Part shown: positions 61,008-64,000 of the stretch, piece after piece
Layout of the letters: every line of letters begins with the position of its first letter
Numbering within the stretch: position 1 is the first letter of the stretch
From: Pseudorhodobacter sp. E13
Lineage (GTDB): Bacteria > Pseudomonadota > Alphaproteobacteria > Rhodobacterales > Rhodobacteraceae
Assembly: GCF_003991405.1 (NCBI RefSeq)
Contig: NZ_RPEN01000159.1
Coordinates: 434,001-498,000, forward strand
Reading direction: 5' to 3'
DNA: 64,000 bases
Program-made: the position numbers and the translations under genes
The notes under the pieces: model-generated
The model's input: only the letters and a program-made list of their open reading frames with translations
Told to the model about the DNA's origin: nothing
Database searches by the model: none

Positions 61008-61931
61008 ATGACGGTGACACCCCCCCAGATGAAGCGGCTGGTCGCGATTGGCGAAGCGATGGTTGAAATGGCCCCCGGCGCGGCGGTGGGCGATTACCGG
61101 ATGGGCTTTGCCGGGGATACGCTGAACACCGCATGGTATGCCCGCAAGGTCATGCCCACCGATTGGCAGGTGGATTACCTGACCGCCTTGGGCGATGATG
61201 CGGTTTCGGGCCGGATGGTCGACTTCATCGCCGAGGCTGGGGTGGGCACCGACCATATCGCGCGGCTGTCGGGGCGGACGGTCGGCCTCTATCTGATCGA
61301 GCTGAAAGACGGCGAACGCAGCTTTGCCTATTGGCGCGGCCAGTCGGCGGCGCGGTTGCTGGCACAGGATGCGGCGCGGCTGGCGGCGGGCATGGCCGGG
61401 GCGGGGGTTGTGTATCTGTCGGGGATCACGCTGGCCATTCTGGAAGGGTCGGGGCGTGACACGCTTTACACCGCCCTGCGCACGGCGCGGGCGGCAGGCG
61501 CGCGGGTGGTGTTTGACCCCAATCTGCGCCCCCGGCTTTGGCCCGATACCGAAACCATGTGCCGCGTGATCATGGAAGCGGCGGCGCTGTCGGATGTCGT
61601 GCTGCCCTCGCATGAGGATGAGGCCACCTTTTTCGGCGATGCCGACCTTGCGGCCACGGCCAAACGCTATGGCGATGCCGGTGCGGGGCTGGTGGTGGTG
61701 AAAAACGGTGGCGGCGAGATGTTGACGTTGGAGGGCGGCGCAACCGCGATGCACGCCCCCGAAACCGTGGCGCAGATCGTGGATACCACCGCAGCGGGCG
61801 ACAGTTTCAACGCCGGGTTTCTGGCCGATTGGCTGACCGGGGGCAGCGTGGCAAGCGCGGTGCGCGCCGGGGCGAAACTGGCGGCCTATGTGATCGGCAA
61901 GCGGGGCGCTTTGTGTGAATTGGGCCAATAG
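61008..61931 (+). CDS. PfkB-family sugar kinase, 2-keto-3-deoxygluconate kinase type
   Basis: 307 residues. Ribokinase fold with MGFAGDTLNTAWYARK (substrate loop), DPNLRPRLWPD, and the ATP/catalytic end DTTAAGDSFNAGFLADWL, where Asp is the base. Closest in pattern to KdgK, which phosphorylates 2-keto-3-deoxygluconate in sugar-acid catabolism. No KDPG aldolase is adjacent, and its operon partner is the DUF2478 gene. Confidence 0.88.
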   Translation: MTVTPPQMKRLVAIGEAMVEMAPGAAVGDYRMGFAGDTLNTAWYARKVMPTDWQVDYLTALGDDAVSGRMVDFIAEAGVGTDHIARLSGRTVGLYLIELKDGERSFAYWRGQSAARLLAQDAARLAAGMAGAGVVYLSGITLAILEGSGRDTLYTALRTARAAGARVVFDPNLRPRLWPDTETMCRVIMEAAALSDVVLPSHEDEATFFGDADLAATAKRYGDAGAGLVVVKNGGGEMLTLEGGATAMHAPETVAQIVDTTAAGDSFNAGFLADWLTGGSVASAVRAGAKLAAYVIGKRGALCELGQ

Positions 61932-61952
61932 ACGCAGCGCCGGGGCTGTGCC

Positions 61953-62687
61953 ATGCGCCTGATCGCCAACCGCCAAGCCTATGTGCAGGGCATGAAGGAT
62001 TGCAGCCCGTTTATTGTGATCGTGGTGCCTTTCTCGGCACTGTTCGGGATGGTGGCCACCGATGCCGGGCTGAACATTCTGCAAGTGGTCGCCATGTCGG
62101 CCATTGTGATCGCCGGATCGGCCCAGTTCACCGCGCTCAGCCTGTTGCAAGAGGGCGCGCCGGTGTTCGTGGTCCTGCTGGCCTCGCTTGCGGTCAACAT
62201 GCGGATGGCGATGTATTCGGCCGCCTTGGTGCCGCATATTGGTGGCGCATCGCTGGGGCTGCGGATGCTGATGGCCTATGTGATGGTCGACCAGACCTAT
62301 GCCGTCTCGGTGCAAACCTATGAGGCGAACCCGGCGATGCCGCAGGACGCAAAGATCAGCTATTATTTCGGCTGTATCACAGTTGTCTGCCTGCCTTGGT
62401 ATATCTGCACCTTCCTTGGGGCCTTGCTGGGCCAAGCGGTGCCTGCCTCGCTGTCGCCGGATTTCGCGGTGCCGGTTTGTTTCATCGCGCTGTTCGCGCC
62501 GATGCTGCGCAGCTTGCCGCATCTGGTGGCGGCGGGTGTGTCCATCGCGGCGGCGGTGGTCTTTTCCGGGCTGCCGTGGAATTTCGGCCTGATCGTTGCG
62601 GCGCTGCTGGCCATGGTTGCGGGCGCGCAGGTCGAATTCTGGCAGCGGCGGCGGGCTGCACGGGCAGCGCAGGTGTCGCATGATTGA
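61953..62687 (+). CDS. azlC: Branched-chain amino acid exporter, large subunit AzlC
   Basis: 244 residues with six to seven membrane helices; the family signature KDCSPF-like MKDCSPFIVIVVPFSALFG and IAGSAQFTALSLLQEG, then ASLAVNMRMAMYSAALVPH, are clear. Works with AzlD to export branched-chain amino acids or analogues. Follows the KDG kinase by 21 bases; weak ribosome site. Overlaps azlD by eight bases. Confidence 0.94.
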   Translation: MRLIANRQAYVQGMKDCSPFIVIVVPFSALFGMVATDAGLNILQVVAMSAIVIAGSAQFTALSLLQEGAPVFVVLLASLAVNMRMAMYSAALVPHIGGASLGLRMLMAYVMVDQTYAVSVQTYEANPAMPQDAKISYYFGCITVVCLPWYICTFLGALLGQAVPASLSPDFAVPVCFIALFAPMLRSLPHLVAAGVSIAAAVVFSGLPWNFGLIVAALLAMVAGAQVEFWQRRRAARAAQVSHD

Positions 62688-63009
62688 CAATGGCACCTTC
62701 TGGCTGGTGACGCTGGTGCTGGGCATTGGCACCTATCTGATCCGGTTTTCCTTTCTGGGGCTGCTGGGCGGGCGGCAGTTGCCGGATTGGCTGCTGACCC
62801 ATCTGCGCTATGTCGGGGTGGCCGTATTGCCTGCGATGGTCACACCCATGATCCTTTGGCCTGCCGCCCATGGCGGCGCGTTTGACCCGTTGCGCATGCT
62901 GGCGGCCATGGCGGCGCTGGCCGCAGGTTGGCGGCTGGGCGTGATGTGGGCGATTTTCATCGGCATGGGCAGCTTGTGGGCGCTGCAATGGCTTGTGGGC
63001 TTTGCCTGA
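62680..63009 (+). CDS. azlD: Branched-chain amino acid exporter, small subunit AzlD
   Basis: 109 residues, about four membrane helices (FWLVTLVLGIGTYLIRFSFL; YVGVAVLPAMVTPMIL). Companion of AzlC; the start at 62680 overlaps the azlC end, indicating coupled translation. Followed by an intrinsic terminator. Confidence 0.92.
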   Translation: MIDNGTFWLVTLVLGIGTYLIRFSFLGLLGGRQLPDWLLTHLRYVGVAVLPAMVTPMILWPAAHGGAFDPLRMLAAMAALAAGWRLGVMWAIFIGMGSLWALQWLVGFA

Positions 63010-63034
63010 CATGCGCTAACATAGACGCCTTGGC

Positions 63035-63070
63035 ATCAGGTATTATTGAACCTGATTCTCCTTTTTCAAC
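63035..63070 (+). terminator. Intrinsic terminator of azlCD
   Basis: ATCAGGT (63035-63041) pairs with ACCTGAT (63050-63056) and is followed by TCTCCTTTTTC. Confidence 0.65.
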
Positions 63071-63147
63071 ACAACCTTTTGATTACACCCCAGAACCCTT
63101 ACGGACCGATTGAGTCCACCTCATTTTGCACGAAATTGAGCGGAAAC

Positions 63148-63273
63148 ATGACCACAAAGGCACGATTAACCTTGTCCTGCTTGTTTGCGACACGTCCTTC
63201 GGCTAAGGAGCCTTGTCCCAAGTTGTCTTGGGCTGGTGCTTTGGGCGGTGTGATTACAGGTGATCGAGGTTAG
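63148..63273 (+). CDS. Possible short leader ORF upstream of the polysaccharide gene
   Basis: 41 codons (MTTKARLTLSCLFATRPSAK...), stopping TAG at 63271-63273, two bases before the ATG at 63276, a spacing that would couple translation. A perfect hairpin CCCAAG-TTGT-CTTGGG (63217-63232) lies within. The composition is not clearly protein-like, so this may be only untranslated leader. Confidence 0.25.
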   Translation: MTTKARLTLSCLFATRPSAKEPCPKLSWAGALGGVITGDRG

Positions 63274-63275
63274 AC

Positions 63276-64000
63276 ATGTTGTTCTTGAGAACACTGCTCT
63301 TTAAATTGGTTGACCGGCTGACCCGGGCCCAGAAAAAGGCCTTGCTGGCCTCTGTCGATGCCTTGCTTGCGCCTTGCGCCTTCCTGATCTCTACCGGCAT
63401 CCTTTACAATGCCTTTCCCAGTATCGAGTTCATTCAACGGCATTTTCTGATCATCCTGCTGCTGACAGGTTTGGCAGGGGCGCTGTCTGTTCTGCTGAAA
63501 ATGCCGAATATCAAGCTGAATTCCTATGAGGCCCGCGGCATCTTGCGCACTGGCTTGATGGCCCTTCTGGTCACGCTGGCCTTTGCCGCGCTGGTCAATC
63601 AGTTGCCGCTGTATTTTTCGCGGCTTGGGATCATCTTGTTTGGCATGGTGTTTTTCCTGCTCGCGGTCAGCGCGCGGTTCAGCATGCTGCATATGTTGCT
63701 TTGGATCTTGCGGGCGGGCCGTCCGCACAAGCGGGTCTTGATCTATGGTGCCGGGCACACGGGGATGCAACTGGTCGCGGCCCTGCGCGAACATGCCACG
63801 ATTTTGCCTGTCGCCTTTGTTGACGACAATCCGTCGCTGCAATCCATGACCTCGGGCGGGCTGCGGATTTACAGCCCCGACCGCATCCTGGAGCTGTCGA
63901 AACGGCTGGAGGTGGATCGCATCTTGTTGGCCATGCCATCGGTGCCCGGCCCGAAACTGTCGCAGATCGCGCGCAGGCTTCAGGATCTGGGGCTGGTGGT
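63276..64000 (+). CDS. Polysaccharide biosynthesis protein, FlaA1/CapD-type (partial)
   Basis: 241 visible codons; continues past the window. Four membrane helices (ASVDALLAPCAFLISTGILY; FLIILLLTGLAGALSVLL; GLMALLVTLAFAALVNQL; LGIILFGMVFFLLAVSARF) precede a Rossmann domain starting KRVLIYGAGHTGMQLVAAL. This is the layout of NDP-sugar dehydratases/epimerases that begin capsule or O-antigen sugar synthesis. The ribosome site GAGG lies before the ATG. Probably opens a polysaccharide gene cluster to the right. Confidence 0.9.
   Translation, partial: MLFLRTLLFKLVDRLTRAQKKALLASVDALLAPCAFLISTGILYNAFPSIEFIQRHFLIILLLTGLAGALSVLLKMPNIKLNSYEARGILRTGLMALLVTLAFAALVNQLPLYFSRLGIILFGMVFFLLAVSARFSMLHMLLWILRAGRPHKRVLIYGAGHTGMQLVAALREHATILPVAFVDDNPSLQSMTSGGLRIYSPDRILELSKRLEVDRILLAMPSVPGPKLSQIARRLQDLGLV

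Noticed and set aside
60423-62732. 769-codon minus-strand frame opposite DUF2478, KDG kinase and azlC
   Set aside because: It spans three clear plus-strand genes and is therefore a shadow.

Overview
The window is a stretch of chromosome from an alphaproteobacterium of the order Rhodobacterales (Rhodobacteraceae/Paracoccaceae type). Evidence: high GC, a petA-petB bc1 complex with the characteristic N-terminus of the Rhodobacter Rieske protein, alphaproteobacterial RpoH promoters at dnaK and clpB, a single-Cys 41-residue L36, fds-type formate dehydrogenase genes, and DUF1178 and DUF2934 proteins. The genus cannot be fixed from the sequence alone. No prophage, insertion sequence, CRISPR array or rRNA operon is visible; one tRNA (Val-GAC) is present.

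Layout. 1-5.8 kb: bc1 complex genes, a LysE exporter, a GST, a PaiB-like flavin protein, a peroxidase-related enzyme, a fatty acid desaturase and rpmJ. 6-18 kb: N-formylglutamate amidohydrolase, a cyanide-insensitive alternative oxidase, and the protein quality-control genes clpB and dnaKJ with RpoH promoters, plus pyrF and radC. 18-26.6 kb: an envelope pair (a PstS-like/OmpA chimera and an unknown exported protein), secA, a parvulin foldase, argJ with a basic N-terminal extension, and mutT. 26.7-32.2 kb: the rimP-nusA-ylxR-infB operon on the minus strand, with an intrinsic terminator in its leader. 32.4-34.2 kb: a solitary, AT-richer OLD-family ATPase/TOPRIM nuclease gene, the best candidate for a transferred defence gene. 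34.2-47 kb: mostly housekeeping and catabolic genes (LysR regulator, DUF481 outer-membrane protein, prolyl iminopeptidase, ubiG, two NUDIX-type or nucleotide enzymes, an HDAC-like deacetylase, thpR, a dienoyl-CoA isomerase, galM, an acyltransferase, and an Lrp regulator divergent from a PLP enzyme). 47-50.6 kb: a signalling block of FecR-like protein, CHASE2 adenylate cyclase and Crp-family regulator, next to a candidate small RNA. 50.8-61 kb: a molybdenum/formate dehydrogenase island (fdsA, a fused fdsG-fdsB, a TusA-like protein, a MoeA with an unknown N-terminal domain, mobB, mobA, fdhD, DUF2478). 61-64 kb: a KDG kinase, AzlCD, and the start of a polysaccharide-synthesis gene.

How genes work together: the molybdenum island carries the structural NAD-dependent formate dehydrogenase and most of the late steps of its bis-MGD cofactor assembly (molybdate insertion, GMP attachment, sulfuration/delivery). 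The 47-50 kb block looks like a closed cAMP circuit. dnaKJ and clpB form one heat-shock regulon.

The most unusual non-coding signal is a composite repeat found in six intergenic places (2.9, 7.8, 17.0, 25.9, 46.4 and 55.7 kb): usually a GC-rich perfect hairpin followed by an AT-rich tail of the form RGRTATTT...AARANGAA. Other items worth a second look are the rimP leader terminator, the candidate small RNA at about 50.5 kb with an operator-like palindrome on its promoter, the MoeA fusion, and the PstS/OmpA chimera.
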